From positions 106,145 to 170,144 of the forward strand of contig MCGO01000086.1 of NCBI GenBank assembly GCA_002104985.1: a stretch of DNA of 64,000 nucleotides, read 5' to 3'. Position 1 is the stretch's first letter. The number at the start of each line of letters is the position of its first letter. The position numbers and the translations under genes are program-made. This DNA is from Rhizoclosmatium globosum. Taxonomy: Eukaryota; Chytridiomycota; Chytridiomycetes; Chytridiales; Chytriomycetaceae. Positions 33,121 through 44,600 of this stretch are shown here, in pieces. The notes below the pieces were generated by a model. The model worked only from the letters and a program-made list of their open reading frames with translations, ran no database searches and was not told the origin of the DNA.

Positions 33121-35246
33121 ATGCTTCGTTCGTCACGCGTGTCATCATCTTCGCCGTCGCCGTCGCCATCGCTCAATTCGCTGAATGACTTTGACATTCA
33201 AAACATTGGCGACGAGGAATTCGACCATTTTGCCCACTTTGACCAGCCAGAGACGGTGTCCGAGTACACAGCGACACCCACCTACAACTACTCCAACACC
33301 AACTACAACACCAACTACAACTACTCCACAACTAACCACTCATCAACATCGTTCGACATCGGCGTAATCGATGCCTGTCTCAGAGACGGCGGCTTGGAGG
33401 CATCCGTGTACGATGCGACAAGCGAGCACTTGAATCAGCAGCAACTGGACACTGACTTGGAATACTCGCTCGAACGACATAATATATCTCTCTCGGACTT
33501 GGACGACGACGAGAACCACGCGCACAGCCACTTTAACCAGCAATCTGAGGTGAAGTATGACCAGGAATCTGAGGAGGAGTTGGAGGACGAGCTGTCACAT
33601 CTGTCTGCGCTGGAGAATGAGATTGGTTCCGGCGAAACAGCTACTCTGAGGGTTATGCTGGATGATGCAATGGGCGAAGTGGAAAGACTCAAGAGAGAGA
33701 ACTTGGAGCTGTTGGAGCAAAGGGAGGCTGACCAGAAACACATTGGTATGCTACACTTGCTTCTGGCCTCCTTCTCGATTAACATAACATAATTCAGATG
33801 ATCTGTCAGAATCTTTGGTCTACAACAAAAACATGTATCTTGAAACCACAGAACAATTGAAATTGGATCTCACTTCAAAACTCTCAAACCTCGAATCCGA
33901 AAACAAATCTCTGAAAGACGAAATCCAACATCTTCGCTCCTCACAAGACCAAATATCATCTATTCGTCAAACTCTGATGGAAGAAAAAGATATGGACATC
34001 TTGAACCTCCGTGTCCAACTCATGTCCGAAAAAGAGCAACAACTACGAGACTTAAAAACCCAGATGGAACGCGAAAAGGATGCAACTTCAGTTAAACTGC
34101 AGCATGAAATTCAAGCCATGAAAGACTCGTTCCAAACAGAGAGGCAGGATTTGTTGGAGGAAATGAATCAGCTGCAACAACTCATTGACCATTTGCGTAT
34201 TGAAGTCGAACTCAAGTCTCATCATGTTGTATCCAACACAATTTTCACACAGACGGATTCAGATCTTGTCCCGCGACAAGACCTCGACGACTACAAATCA
34301 ATCGTCCAAGAGCTAGCAGGAATGTTCGGCATAAACTCCCTCTCAGAACCCCTCACCATAAAAACCGTAATCATAAACTATATCAACGACATGGACTCAA
34401 AACTCGACGCTCAATCCCGTGATCTCACCACAAAAACCTCTCAACTCAACGACCTCAAAAACGACATGAAAGCACTAACAAAACAAACCGAGCAATGGGA
34501 GCTCAACCACGCCGCAACCCTCCAAAATCTCCAACAAGCACACTCAACCTCCCTATCAACACTCAAACAATCCTACGACCATCAACTCGCAACCCTCACT
34601 GAAAAGACGGCATCCCTCATTGACCCAACAACCCTCAAATCATGGCACGACCTCGAAACCGCGTTCCCAACCTTCTTCACCGCCTACAAATCCGAAATCC
34701 AACATCTCGTTGAAACAGACACGGCCGCACTCTTCCAACGCGTCAAAGAATCAGTTGACCAGGAGAAACAGAACCTCAAGGCGTTTTTTGATAGGTCGTT
34801 GGAGGTGGAGCGGGTCAGGTTGAGGGAGCGGTTTGATGGGGATGTTGCGGGTGCTGTGAGGGATGTCAAGGAGAAGTGTGCTGTTGCGTATGAAGAGGCT
34901 GTACGGAAGTTGAAGAGTGAGTATGTGCGGCTTGAGCAGGTTTGTCGACGGAGGGTTGAGGAGATGGGGGTTGAGGAGGAGAGGTTACGGGGTGTTGTTA
35001 AAGAGCAAGAGGTGAGATTAGTGTGTTTTTGTTTTGTTTTGTTTTTGTGGCTGATATGTGTGATTATAGGAGTATATTGCGTCGATGGAAGTGAATCATC
35101 GGAACCAGTTGGAGCAGATCAAGAATGAGTATAATGGTTTATTGAATCGTGTCAAAGAGGAATCGAGGATACAGTATTCGGCACAACTTAAGCACGCTTT
35201 GGAGAAGATGAAGCAAAAGTATGTAGAAGCTATAAGGAATAAATAG
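33121..35246 (+). CDS. Long coiled-coil protein of unknown function
   Basis: Three exons, about 660 residues. The first 180 residues are disordered: Ser/Pro-rich start, a Tyr/Asn/Thr repeat stretch (NYSNTNYNTNYNYSTTN) and an acidic zone. From about residue 185 (RVMLDDAMGEVERLKRENLELLEQ) the protein is almost continuous heptad-type coiled coil, interrupted near the middle by YKSIVQELAGMFGINSLSEP. The last exon (after an intron near 35012-35068) reads NRVKEESRIQYSAQLKHALEKM. The plan recalls centriole or basal-body scaffold proteins such as CEP152, and a zoospore-forming fungus has centrioles, but coiled coils alone cannot establish this. No enzymatic domain is visible. Confidence 0.8.
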
Positions 35247-35388
35247 CGGTTTATTTATACTATTTAAGTAACATTGTGGTTGAGAGGAGCTCTGTTGGTT
35301 TATTACGATAATTTTTGGACATATTCCTCATGGACTAACAGTTCAAATAAGAATATTATCGTTTGTGATAGAAATTATTTGCGCGAAA

Positions 35389-36557
35389 ATGAGATTCAGC
35401 TTCTCAGGATTCACGAGAGTCTTTGACTTTACACTCATATGTATTATCGCCATGCAATCTCAGCGAATCTGGAATCTCGTGCAAACATCAAGTTATAGTT
35501 CTATCCAGGCTACCAATGGCGCTCTTGAAATATCACCACAACCGTCAAAACAACCAAAACACGCTTTCGCATCCCTCTGCTTCGGCGATAGCACCGTCAC
35601 AGGAACTCTAGTCCTCTTTGCAGCTCTCAAAGCCGTGAAAAGCAAAGGCGACCTCGTAGCCATGACATACAACATCAGCGCATCAAACCTAGGTAATATA
35701 TTCCCCTTTTTGACAGCTCCCAAACCCTTAAACGTCCTTCACAACCAGAAAAACTTCGAACCCACGGAATAAAAGCAATCCCAATGACACCACTGAATCC
35801 ACCCAAATACTACATGACCTCCCGGAAGCGACCGCAGACTGAATCCCGGGATGCGATATTATGGACGAAACTTCGCGCATGGCAGTTGACGGCTTATGAT
35901 AAAGTTATCATGATGGACGCGGATTTACTGGTCTTGGAGAACGTGGATGAACTGTTTGCGATGCCGGAGGTTGCTGCTAGCGCGATGGTTCATACCTCAG
36001 AAAAGATTTCGTTTTATAAGTTGAGTTCAACCTTCTTGCTTTCGTTGGCACGTAATGCTCATTCGGCATGTGGTTTTCTAGGAGTGAAGAGTATGGAATG
36101 AGGCCTGGGAACAAGGTGGATCGGAAGACGCGGGATCCAGAGTTGTTGGAGGGTTGGTCTGGATTGAACAGTGGAGTTACAGTGTTGAAACCGTCGAACG
36201 AGACTTTCACAAGGCTTTTGGATGAGTTGTCGATTATTCCGAATCGACCTTGTTGTCCATCTCAGGTAATTGTAACATTACAGAAATTGAGGGTTAAACG
36301 CTTAAAATCAGGAATTCATATACAACTTTTTCGAGCAGCGAAAGCAGTTTTATAGGCTACCAGCTGTGTATAATGCACGATCGATTGCTGCTGCTGGAGG
36401 TGGTGGTTCAGAATCTGATGACTTCGAGGCACAATCAGCAGCTTTGAAAACGCATATGAAGATTTATCACTTTGTTGGGACAAAGCCGTGGAAGAAGCGG
36501 GATACATCGGCAATGAATAGGTTGTGGTGGAAATATCGTGATGAAATTGAAAAGTAA
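35389..36557 (+). CDS. Glycosyltransferase family 8 (glycogenin-like) membrane protein
   Basis: GT8 enzymes move a sugar from UDP-sugar with retention of configuration and need Mn2+. The ATG at 35389 starts a short cytosolic end and a signal anchor (VFDFTLICIIAMQ). The catalytic domain reads FASLCFGDSTVTGTLVLFAAL, TKLRAWQLTAYDKVIMMDADLLVLENVDELF with the metal-binding DxD (DAD), LNSGVTVLKPS, and a late His motif in IYHFVGTKPWKK. Introns fall near 36018-36082 and 36267-36327. One base is missing in the A run near 35755, where HNQK must continue as KLRTHGIKAIPMTPLNPP. The short length and anchor suggest a Golgi enzyme more than a cytosolic glycogenin. Acceptor unknown. Confidence 0.82.
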
Positions 36558-36587
36558 ATTGTATTCCACACTCTTCTACTGACAGTT

Positions 36588-37517
36588 TCATGGCTTCCAA
36601 GACATATCAGGCGCACCCCAGCTCTCATACATCATTTCTAATAACCGGATCGCCCATCCCAAATCTACAGAATTCCCATTCACGCGAACTTTCTCCCTCT
36701 CATACATCTCCTGTACTTCCGCATCATTCATTGCATATCTCAAATGACGAAAATTGCACATAGATCCAAATATTGACTTCCACAACCCGAAAACAAAGTA
36801 ATGTGGCGTATTTCGCTCATTAGATCCAGGCCCCAAAAACCCGTGAAGATCCCCATCGATAAAGAACGAGTCGCATGCAATAGACGAGGAGTAAACAATG
36901 TGATGCCATTCTCCGTCAATTAGGTTTGAACCGTCCAATGTTATTGTCCCGGCAAGTAACCCAGCTGCCAGAACTTCCCTGCAAAACAACGGTGCTTGAA
37001 TCTTTAATTCGTGCTTGCTGTCGTCAAACCCAATCAATGGGTTTCGTAGAAGAGATATGTTTGGAGTCCATTGAAGCTCACCAGCCCACACGATGGAAGA
37101 TTCAGAAAAGGAAAACGTAAAGGTTGTTTTAGGCGGGGTTGGCAAACCTCTAATGAAACAATCTGAGGTATATTGTTTTAGCCAGAATGATACCGTGAAC
37201 CCTGAATCTGTCTCGCGTGGTGGGAGATACTTTGTTTGTATCACTGGTCCTTCAGCGAAATCAGAGGTTATTGGGCAACCAAGCGAGAAAAGATCCATAG
37301 GTGATAATCGATCTTTATGGAGGATGTCATTGATATAGTGGATATTCACGAAGGCTCGTTTCAACTGCTGATGAGTCCTGTAAATGATTTGCCGCCAGGG
37401 TAGGCTATGCATTATAGCCCTGAACGTGTGACATGTCATTGCCATAGATCGCATGTCTTTGGGGTGCAAACAAAGGATGATGGCACTTTGCAGCTCGTGT
37501 GGTAAGGTGGTGAACAT
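36588..37517 (-). CDS. F-box + LamG-like (concanavalin fold) protein 1
   Basis: Single exon, about 309 residues from the ATG at 37517 (MFTTLPHELQSAIILCLHPKD). The F-box covers residues 1-45 (LHPKDMRSMAMTCHTFRAIM). After a linker, residues about 90-260 form a jelly-roll lectin/glucanase-like domain: DSGFTVSFWLKQY, WAGELQWTP, and the typical LIDGEWHHIVYSSS with FFIDGDLHG. These match the LamG pattern of ...W.H...........vDG. Intracellular F-box proteins with a LamG-like sheet may bind glycoproteins, as FBS-type F-box lectins do, but that is inference. A paralogue follows in tandem, about 90 bases upstream. Confidence 0.82.
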   Translation of the reverse strand: MFTTLPHELQSAIILCLHPKDMRSMAMTCHTFRAIMHSLPWRQIIYRTHQQLKRAFVNIHYINDILHKDRLSPMDLFSLGCPITSDFAEGPVIQTKYLPPRETDSGFTVSFWLKQYTSDCFIRGLPTPPKTTFTFSFSESSIVWAGELQWTPNISLLRNPLIGFDDSKHELKIQAPLFCREVLAAGLLAGTITLDGSNLIDGEWHHIVYSSSIACDSFFIDGDLHGFLGPGSNERNTPHYFVFGLWKSIFGSMCNFRHLRYAMNDAEVQEMYEREKVRVNGNSVDLGWAIRLLEMMYESWGAPDMSWKP

Positions 37518-37607
37518 TTGGAGCGGACTTGCGTGATGGAACCAAGAAAAAACACACAATCCATTATTTAGAACCGAAGCGTTTACGTTTCGATGAAATG
37601 TATTGTA

Positions 37608-38525
37608 TCAAAGTATCCAAGATTTATCGGGTCTACTCCAATTCTCGTACAACATTTCATAGAGTCGAATTGCCCATCCCAAATCCACAGAATCCCCATT
37701 CACTCGAACTGTCTCGCAAGTGTAGAGCTCCTGCACTTCCACTTCATCCATCGCACATCGAAAGTTACGGAAATTGCTAATCGACCCAAATACGGATTTC
37801 CATAACCCCAAAGAAAAGAACTGCGGGACGTTTCGCATAGCCGAACCAGGAATCATAGACCCTTGAACCTTCCCATCAATAAAAAAATAGTCTCCAGACG
37901 GAGAAGAAGAGTAGACAATGTGATGCCATTCTCCGTCGCTTATTTGGGAGGCATTGAATTTTAATGATCCTGCTGATTGAGCTTCCCTTGAAAACGAGAC
38001 GGCCCGGACAATCAACTCATCGTTACGGTCGTCAATTACTATGAACGGACATTGTCGGAAACAAAGGTGGGGAGTCCATTCAACTTCACCAGCTGACAAC
38101 ACAACAGTGTCTTTGACAAATGAATTGGAGACTTTTGCTGAGGCAGGTAAACCTCCAATGAAATCATCCGATTTGTATCGTTTCAGCCAGAAAGATACAG
38201 CGAATCCTGTGTCCGTCTCACGTGGTGGAAGGTACTTTGTTTGAATCACTGGTCCGTCGACGAAGCTGGAGGATACAGGGCAACCCAATGAGAACAAGTC
38301 CGTAGCTGCTAATCGGTCTCTATGAAGGATATCATGGATGTATTGGACATCGGAGAAAGACCGCTTAAACAGCTGCTTGTGAGTTCTATACATAATTTGT
38401 CGCCAGGGAAGGCTGCGCATTGCATTCCTGACAGAGTGACATGTCATTGAAATGGATCGCATGTCTTTGGGATGCAGAAGAAGGAAGATGACGCTCTGCA
38501 GTTCATGCGGCAAGGACGTGAGCAT
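37608..38525 (-). CDS. F-box + LamG-like (concanavalin fold) protein 2
   Basis: Tandem paralogue of the previous gene with the same domain order: MLTSLPHELQSVIFLLLHPKD, LHPKDMRSISMTCHSVRNAM, DTGFAVSFWLKRY, ISDGEWHHIVYSSS, FFIDGKVQG, and the shared C-terminus VDLGWAIRLYEMLYENW. The two proteins look about 60% identical by eye. No intron and no frame break. Transcribed away from the ammonium transporter gene, whose ATG is only 78 bases from this one, so the two share a short divergent promoter. Confidence 0.82.
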   Translation of the reverse strand: MLTSLPHELQSVIFLLLHPKDMRSISMTCHSVRNAMRSLPWRQIMYRTHKQLFKRSFSDVQYIHDILHRDRLAATDLFSLGCPVSSSFVDGPVIQTKYLPPRETDTGFAVSFWLKRYKSDDFIGGLPASAKVSNSFVKDTVVLSAGEVEWTPHLCFRQCPFIVIDDRNDELIVRAVSFSREAQSAGSLKFNASQISDGEWHHIVYSSSPSGDYFFIDGKVQGSMIPGSAMRNVPQFFSLGLWKSVFGSISNFRNFRCAMDEVEVQELYTCETVRVNGDSVDLGWAIRLYEMLYENWSRPDKSWIL

Positions 38526-38603
38526 TTGAAGCGGACTTTGATTGCACAATTGATTGACAGAGAGCAATGATTTACTGGATTTACTGGTATTTGCATTGTA
38601 AAA

Positions 38604-40123
38604 ATGGCCTCAACTCAAACCAGCACATCTCTCCCACTCAACTCAGGAGACACGTCATGGGTTTTGATTTCGGTACGCTCCCTGAAAGAATCATAAACCT
38701 TCTTATTTTACGATTTAAGTCGGCACTGGTGTTTATTATGGCACCTGGCCTTGGGTTCTTTTACGCGGGAATCGGAGAGTCAAAGAATACGATGTCGATT
38801 CTTGTGTCAGTACTCCTGAGTTTTGCAGTCTCAATGATACATTGGGCTTTGATTGGTTTCTCGCTTGCTTTCTCTGATACAACTGACTCTCCGTTTTTGG
38901 GCAATCTCGATTATTTTGCGTTATTAGGAACTATGACCAAAACAAATCCTGAAGCTCCAACGATTCCAGCTTCATTATTCGCGTTATATCAGGTATGAGT
39001 TATCGAGAAATTTCTTTTCTTAGCGTATTTTATATATCAGATGATGTTTGCTGCGATTGCACCAGCACTGTTTATTGGAGCTACTGCAGGTAGAATGAGA
39101 CTTATTCCTACCATAATTTTCGTTATTTTGTGGTCGACCTTCGTTTATTCACCTTGTATCTATTGGGTCTGGTCGGATTGCGGTAATTATTCTAACATTC
39201 CACCCTAATACGCAACTAAATCTTTTCAAGGATGGCTTCACAACTTGAATGTCATGGATTATGCCGGTGGATCTGTTGTTCATGTGACTAGTGGGACCAC
39301 AGCGTTAATTCTCGCGTTGATGTTGGGTCCAAGAATCGATTACGATGGCGAAAAAGAGTTTCACGCACACAGTCCTACTTACGTATATCTCGGAACAGGT
39401 CTTTTGTGGTTTGGTTGGATGGGTTTCAATGGTGGATCAAGTGTTGCTGCAAACTCAAGAGGTGTGAATGCAGCATTTACTTCCAACCTTGCGGCCAGCG
39501 CTGGAGGAGTAACGTGGATGATTCTTGACACGATAGTTAATCAGAAAAAGTATACTGCGATAGGATTGTGCACTGGAGCTATCGCTGGATTAGCAGCTGT
39601 AACACCTGGAAGTGGTTTTGTTCAGCCCGGTGTTGGAATTATATTTGGCATCATTTCTGCAATATGTTGCTTCTACTCTGTAAAATTGATGAAGAAATTA
39701 CGAATCGATGATACTTTGGATGTCGCTCCAGTTCATGGAGTTGGTGGAGCAGTTGGAATGCTTTTAACTGGTGTATTTGCGCAATATCAAGTTACTCAAG
39801 TGGATATTACTCCAGGTGTCGAGCCAACTGCAGGATGGCTTGATGGAGTGTGGGTTCAAGTTCCCGTTCAGTTTCTTGCTATAATTTCTATTTGCGCTTG
39901 GTCTGCATTATGGAGTGCGATTCTGGTTCATATCATGAATAAGTTTCCGTTTACGGAACTGAGGTGTAGTGCTGAGGCTGAAATTCATGGTTTGGATGAA
40001 ACTGAAATTGGCGAAGCTGACCATCTCTATCACCATATTATTCCAAACAATGATGTTCCGAATGATGGACGATTGACGGCTGTCGCTCGCCCTGATGACA
40101 AACAAGCACTACTAACAGCTTAA
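38604..40123 (+). CDS. Ammonium transporter (AMT/Mep family)
   Basis: Plasma-membrane ammonium channel/transporter. The first exon starts at the ATG 38604 and reads NSGDTSWVLIS; splicing from about 38672 to 38720 joins it to SALVFIMAPGLGFFYAG, the standard N-terminal signature. Further exons: IHWALIGFSLAFSD, MMFAAIAPALFIGATAGRM, a Trp-Trp-containing stretch, MDYAGGSVVHVTSGTTAL (the AMT signature; the first pore His region follows), LLWFGWMGFNGGS, and DDTLDVAPVHGVGGAVGMLL, which carries the second pore His. About 11 TM segments. The C-terminal cytosolic tail has LRIDDTLDV-linked and HGLDETEIGE parts typical of AMT regulation. Introns are short. Confidence 0.93.
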
Positions 40124-40248
40124 AGCTCCGAAAAAGTTACACAATTTAAATTTAAATACATAGTTTTAAGGCTTTTCTTATAGTTTTATTCAGTTCTGCA
40201 GTTAGGTTAGTGATATGGGAGAGCAAAACTGCAAAATCAGAAGTAACA

Positions 40249-40863
40249 ATGACCGGGCTGGCTCCAGACAAAATGCTGCAACTATTTCCGAATGATGAAC
40301 TGCCCCAAGACTCCAATTTCCCTCGTTGGATGCCTGGAGATGGCGAATATGGACCAGGAATTCCGACTGGGATGCATAGAGTTCAATTAGCCCTTCAATT
40401 GGCTGGTACAAAACCTGGAGACCATGTTCTCGATTTAGGCTGCGGAGACGGACGATTTTGTGTCGCAGCGGTCAGTTTATTCGGTGCAGAGTCGGCTCGA
40501 GGTATCGATGTTGACAAAGACATACTTCAACTCGCTCAAGAAAAGACCATTGAAGCGTCAAGCATGAGTCCAGTTCCCTTCCTTGACAAAATATCATATA
40601 TACATGGTGACTTGCGGGATAGTCATGTCAAAAGCGTTTTGGAGGACCCGAAAACAAATGTTCTGATTGCGTTCCTCACTCCCGAGTTCAGCGTCGAATT
40701 CAAAGACTTGCTTGTGGATAAATTCAATGCTGGGTGTAGAATCGTTGCTGTCACTTTCGATTTGGCAAATATTCGTGAGCTGAAGTTGAAACCCAATTGT
40801 AACGGGATTGATGGAATATGGGTATACGAGAAATCACTGGGATCTGAAGAAAATAATAACTAA
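40249..40863 (+). CDS. SAM-dependent methyltransferase 1
   Basis: Single exon, 204 residues. Class I Rossmann-fold methyltransferase: motif I is HVLDLGCGDGRFCVAA (residues about 62-77), motif II GIDVDKDIL with the acidic ribose-binding Asp, then IHGDLRD and VLIAFLTPEF. Upstream RWMPGDGEYGPGIPTG may help bind the substrate. The pattern DLGCGDGR..VAA and the small size recall FAM173-type (protein lysine) methyltransferases. The substrate is unknown. The ATG at 40249 is chosen because the frame farther up has no ATG. Confidence 0.8.
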   Translation: MTGLAPDKMLQLFPNDELPQDSNFPRWMPGDGEYGPGIPTGMHRVQLALQLAGTKPGDHVLDLGCGDGRFCVAAVSLFGAESARGIDVDKDILQLAQEKTIEASSMSPVPFLDKISYIHGDLRDSHVKSVLEDPKTNVLIAFLTPEFSVEFKDLLVDKFNAGCRIVAVTFDLANIRELKLKPNCNGIDGIWVYEKSLGSEENNN

Positions 40864-40888
40864 ATATTTAGTTCTACTTTCTGATTTG

Positions 40889-41473
40889 ATGCTTTTCGAA
40901 GATCTCCTTCATCACTTCCCCAACGACGATGACATTGCGCCTGTGGATGACAACTTTCCTCGATGGACTGAATCAGACGGAACTTATGCGCCCTTTATTC
41001 CAACATCACTTGCACGAGTGAAGCTTGCCCTTGAGCTGGCTGGATGCTGTTCAGGTGACAAAGTCTTGGATCTCGGCTGTGGCGATGGCCGGTTCTGTGT
41101 TGCCGCAGTTACTTTGTTTGGTGCTCAGGGAGGAATAGGCATCGAAAGTGATGAGACTGTCGTTGTTCTGGCTGAGGAAAAGCGAAATGCCGTACTGGGT
41201 CCCAATTCAAGCTCTACAGTTATTTACACATGTGAAGACTTCCGGGAAAGTAAATTGGCTCAGGACAATTCGATTTCGATTGTCGTTGTCTTTTTATCAC
41301 CCGAGTTTGGTCTGGAGTGCAAAGGTCTGCTTTTGAAGCATTACAACCGTGGAGCTCGGATAATAGCTCTCGTATTTGATTTGTCTGATATTAAAGAGCT
41401 GATCGTGAAGGAAGGGTGTAATAATGTGGACGGTATATGGGTGTATCAGAAGCCAACAACCACAAAGGAATAA
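40889..41473 (+). CDS. SAM-dependent methyltransferase 2 (tandem paralogue)
   Basis: Single exon, 194 residues, 25 bases after the stop codon of its paralogue. It keeps VLDLGCGDGRFCVAA, FPRWTESDGTYAPFIPTS, VVVFLSPEFGLE and the C-terminal NNVDGIWVYQKP that corresponds to GIDGIWVYEKS in copy 1. Motif II is GIESDETV instead of GIDVDKDI. The close spacing leaves little room for a separate promoter, so the pair may share a transcript or copy 2 may use a promoter inside copy 1. Confidence 0.8.
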   Translation: MLFEDLLHHFPNDDDIAPVDDNFPRWTESDGTYAPFIPTSLARVKLALELAGCCSGDKVLDLGCGDGRFCVAAVTLFGAQGGIGIESDETVVVLAEEKRNAVLGPNSSSTVIYTCEDFRESKLAQDNSISIVVVFLSPEFGLECKGLLLKHYNRGARIIALVFDLSDIKELIVKEGCNNVDGIWVYQKPTTTKE

Positions 41474-41634
41474 AATCTCTGACTGAAAACCAAAAGACAA
41501 TTTGTATACCTAGAGGCATCATATAAAACTGTATTATCTTCAGCTCTTTCATTCAGGATGGTAGATAGCAGCAAAGAAACAACCCAGAAACCAACAAACT
41601 ATATAACAAAAACGATAAATAACGAATAATTCCT

Positions 41635-44600
41635 TCACATAATTTCAGCGCCTTCAACATTTTCCTTCTTGTTCGGCTTAGTATACAGTTGCATATCAAT
41701 CATAGTATCCGACTCAGAACACTCAAACATGGGTTTCAGCAGACCAACAACATTGTATTCCTCAGCCAGCTCCAAAGCTCGTGCGCGTGGAATCCTGTTG
41801 AAAAGAGGGAAGAGTTTTTCGTTAGTCTCACCCTTCATAAAAAAACGAGGAGAAAAAAAATCGCGCAAAAAAAACTCACCAAGTGCCTTGATACCTCCCA
41901 AACCCACCCTGAACCTTCTCATGAATACCCAGATGCATTTTCTCCAGTATTTTCGACCTCTTGGCCTTTTCTCCGTATCCAGCCAGTTTCAAGATTTGAG
42001 TGGCATTGAACCAGCCGTCCTTCACTCGTCGCATCAATCCAATATTCTTGATGTTACATTCCCACACTTCAATCTTTGAGTAAGTGTTCAGTACGACAGG
42101 TTGTGAGGCTGAAGGCACAAGTTGCTCCTTTTTCTTTGCTGGCAGTCGTTCCTTCTTTGCAGATTTTTTGACAGCCTTTTCCAGTACGATAGCAGGCGGA
42201 GACGGAGCAGTTGTTGTCGCAAGAGACGGTGTAGACTCCACAGATTTACTGCTACTCGCCTCTTCCATCACAACATCGTCCACGACGGGTTCCATCTGCG
42301 TTACAGCACTCTCCTCCCCTTCACTACTCACGACGTATTCTTCCTCTTCCTGAGTTTCCTTTTTATCAAGCTTGACAGATCCTCGCCTGCTGCCACCAGA
42401 AAGAGCCGCACCGCCTCGCTTTCCTCGTCCCCTACCTCGGCCCCTTCCTGCAGCACCAACACCACGACCTGAACTCCTTCGAGAAGTCTCTGGAGCTTTT
42501 CCTGCTGCTTCGGTATCTGATTCATCTGAATCGTCAATTAAGAGAGCAGACGACGCGCGTCGCTTGTTGTTGAGGGTACGGATGCATCCACAGATTTTCG
42601 TTTTACCGCAGTCGGCAGAGATATTGTGGGGAGTTCCAGTCGAATTTCAGCGATTGGGGGCGGTATGGTACATGTGGTGGAGGCGGTGAAGTAACTGTTG
42701 GAAGTTCAATGAGAAGACTTGGGAATGGGGATGCCTCAGATTTGAAATCAACGGGTGATTCTCGTCGAGGTAACGGTAGTGACGGTGGAGATTGGGATAT
42801 CAGTGCGCTATTTTTGAGAGATTTTGCTGATAGCGACGACTCAGGGATTTGTTGTTGAGGCAGTGAGGCAAAGAGAACGCGGATGCTGGCTGAAGAGGAT
42901 TTGAAATGGAAGATGACCTGGAATCTATTATTTGACCAACAGATTCCGGTGGTTCCAGAGAGGGGGTTGTAGATTCTGCAGACAACGGTATTGAGCTCAT
43001 TGAGATGGAAGACCGACGTCGGCTGAGGGCATTTGATGATCGTCGGTTTGCCGTTTTCACAGGAGCTTTTGCAGGAACCATAGGTGAGTCTCCTTCACCA
43101 GGCTAAGTTTTTAAGGCAGTGTGAGAACTGGAAGGTGTGAATACTAAGAAGATGAACAAACCCCTACATTCATAACACGTCCATCAACCAATACTGACCC
43201 CGGCCGCCTTCCTCTTTTCCCAGGTAACTTTTCTTGCAACTTTTCCGGCTGTGGGATATATGCAACGGTTCCTGTTCGCGTTCTGCGTCGCATTCCCGTC
43301 TGACCCATAGTTCCATTCTGGTGCTTGAAGAACGAATCGTCGCGCACATCTTCCATAGAAGGTTCCTCCTCCACATAATCAACTTCATCCGAAAAGGTTA
43401 CTGAATGGCTGCGGGAGCTCTCGTTATCAGGATCAACAACCGGCAGTGCAGCTACGGAAGTTCGCCGTGGATAGAAAGGGTATGTTGACGAAATAGCCGA
43501 TGTTGGTTGCTGTAGTTGTACAGAAGCAGATGGCGAGTCCTTCCCAAACACAAGTTTGATTTTCTTTTTGAATACGCCACCACTATTGCCGTTGCCGATG
43601 GAAGGATTTATTGCCGTTTGATTGAAAGGATTATGTAAAAAGTTGCTGAAATTTTGTCGAGTCCGTCGTTGATTTCCACTTGTAGGCGAGATTTCAAGAT
43701 CATTCAGAAGCATGGGATGGATATCATTATCGCCATCAGACTCGGAATCGCTGGAGCTCCCACTATCGCTAGCATCACTCCCACTACTCGAATCCTGGCA
43801 AGTTATCGGAAATGGAACATCAAATCCAGCAAGTCGTTGTTTGATGTACTGATTTAATAAATGATTGTGTCGAATTTGTTCCAAGACATCCACGTTGGCA
43901 GAAGAATCATCATCCTCCGCCTCTCCACTTTGGCAATATCTTCCAGTTCTTGATACTCTTCCGTTTGACTTTCAGCATCTTCTCCCTGTGTACACACATC
44001 ACCTCCTTCTTCACGCATCAAATCAAAAACTTCATCGTCGTCAGTGTCATCTTCCATGTCTGAGGATGCACTGGAATCTGAATGAGTATATTGCTGAGGT
44101 TGATGCAAGAAATGATTTGAATAGTGATTGCTGTGATGGGTATGAAAATGATGCGCAGCTGAAGGAGGAACAGAAGGACACAAATAATTTTGATCTGGGT
44201 CAGGTTCGAGTATCGTTGGACTCATTAGAAATGAAGGTTCATCATATGGATTTTGACAGTCGACATGGACAGCAGGACTGCAGAAACCTGATGGATACGG
44301 AGATGATTCGATAGGGTATGATACGACTGCCGAAGATACAACGACATTTTGCTGAGATAACGAACATTCCATAGCATCCAAGCATATTTTTGAGTCTTGG
44401 CGGCGGGTGGCGGGTGGTTTTGAAGATACAGGTGAAGGCGGGATGGGGAGGGTGTTGTACAGCTGGGCAGCTATTGCCGAGGCAGCATAGAGACAGTTTG
44501 ACGAAGGCAAAGACAGTTTTGAAGAAGAAGAAATGTTTGATGGAATTCCAATGAAGGAGTTTATGGAGGAGGTGCTTGGCTGCGAGTCACGGGACAAGGC

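Noticed and set aside
35696..35719. A 24-base gtaata...acag segment in the GT8 gene as an intron
   Set aside because: Far shorter than any other intron here and a multiple of three, so it would not repair the frame change that follows. A missing A near 35755 does.
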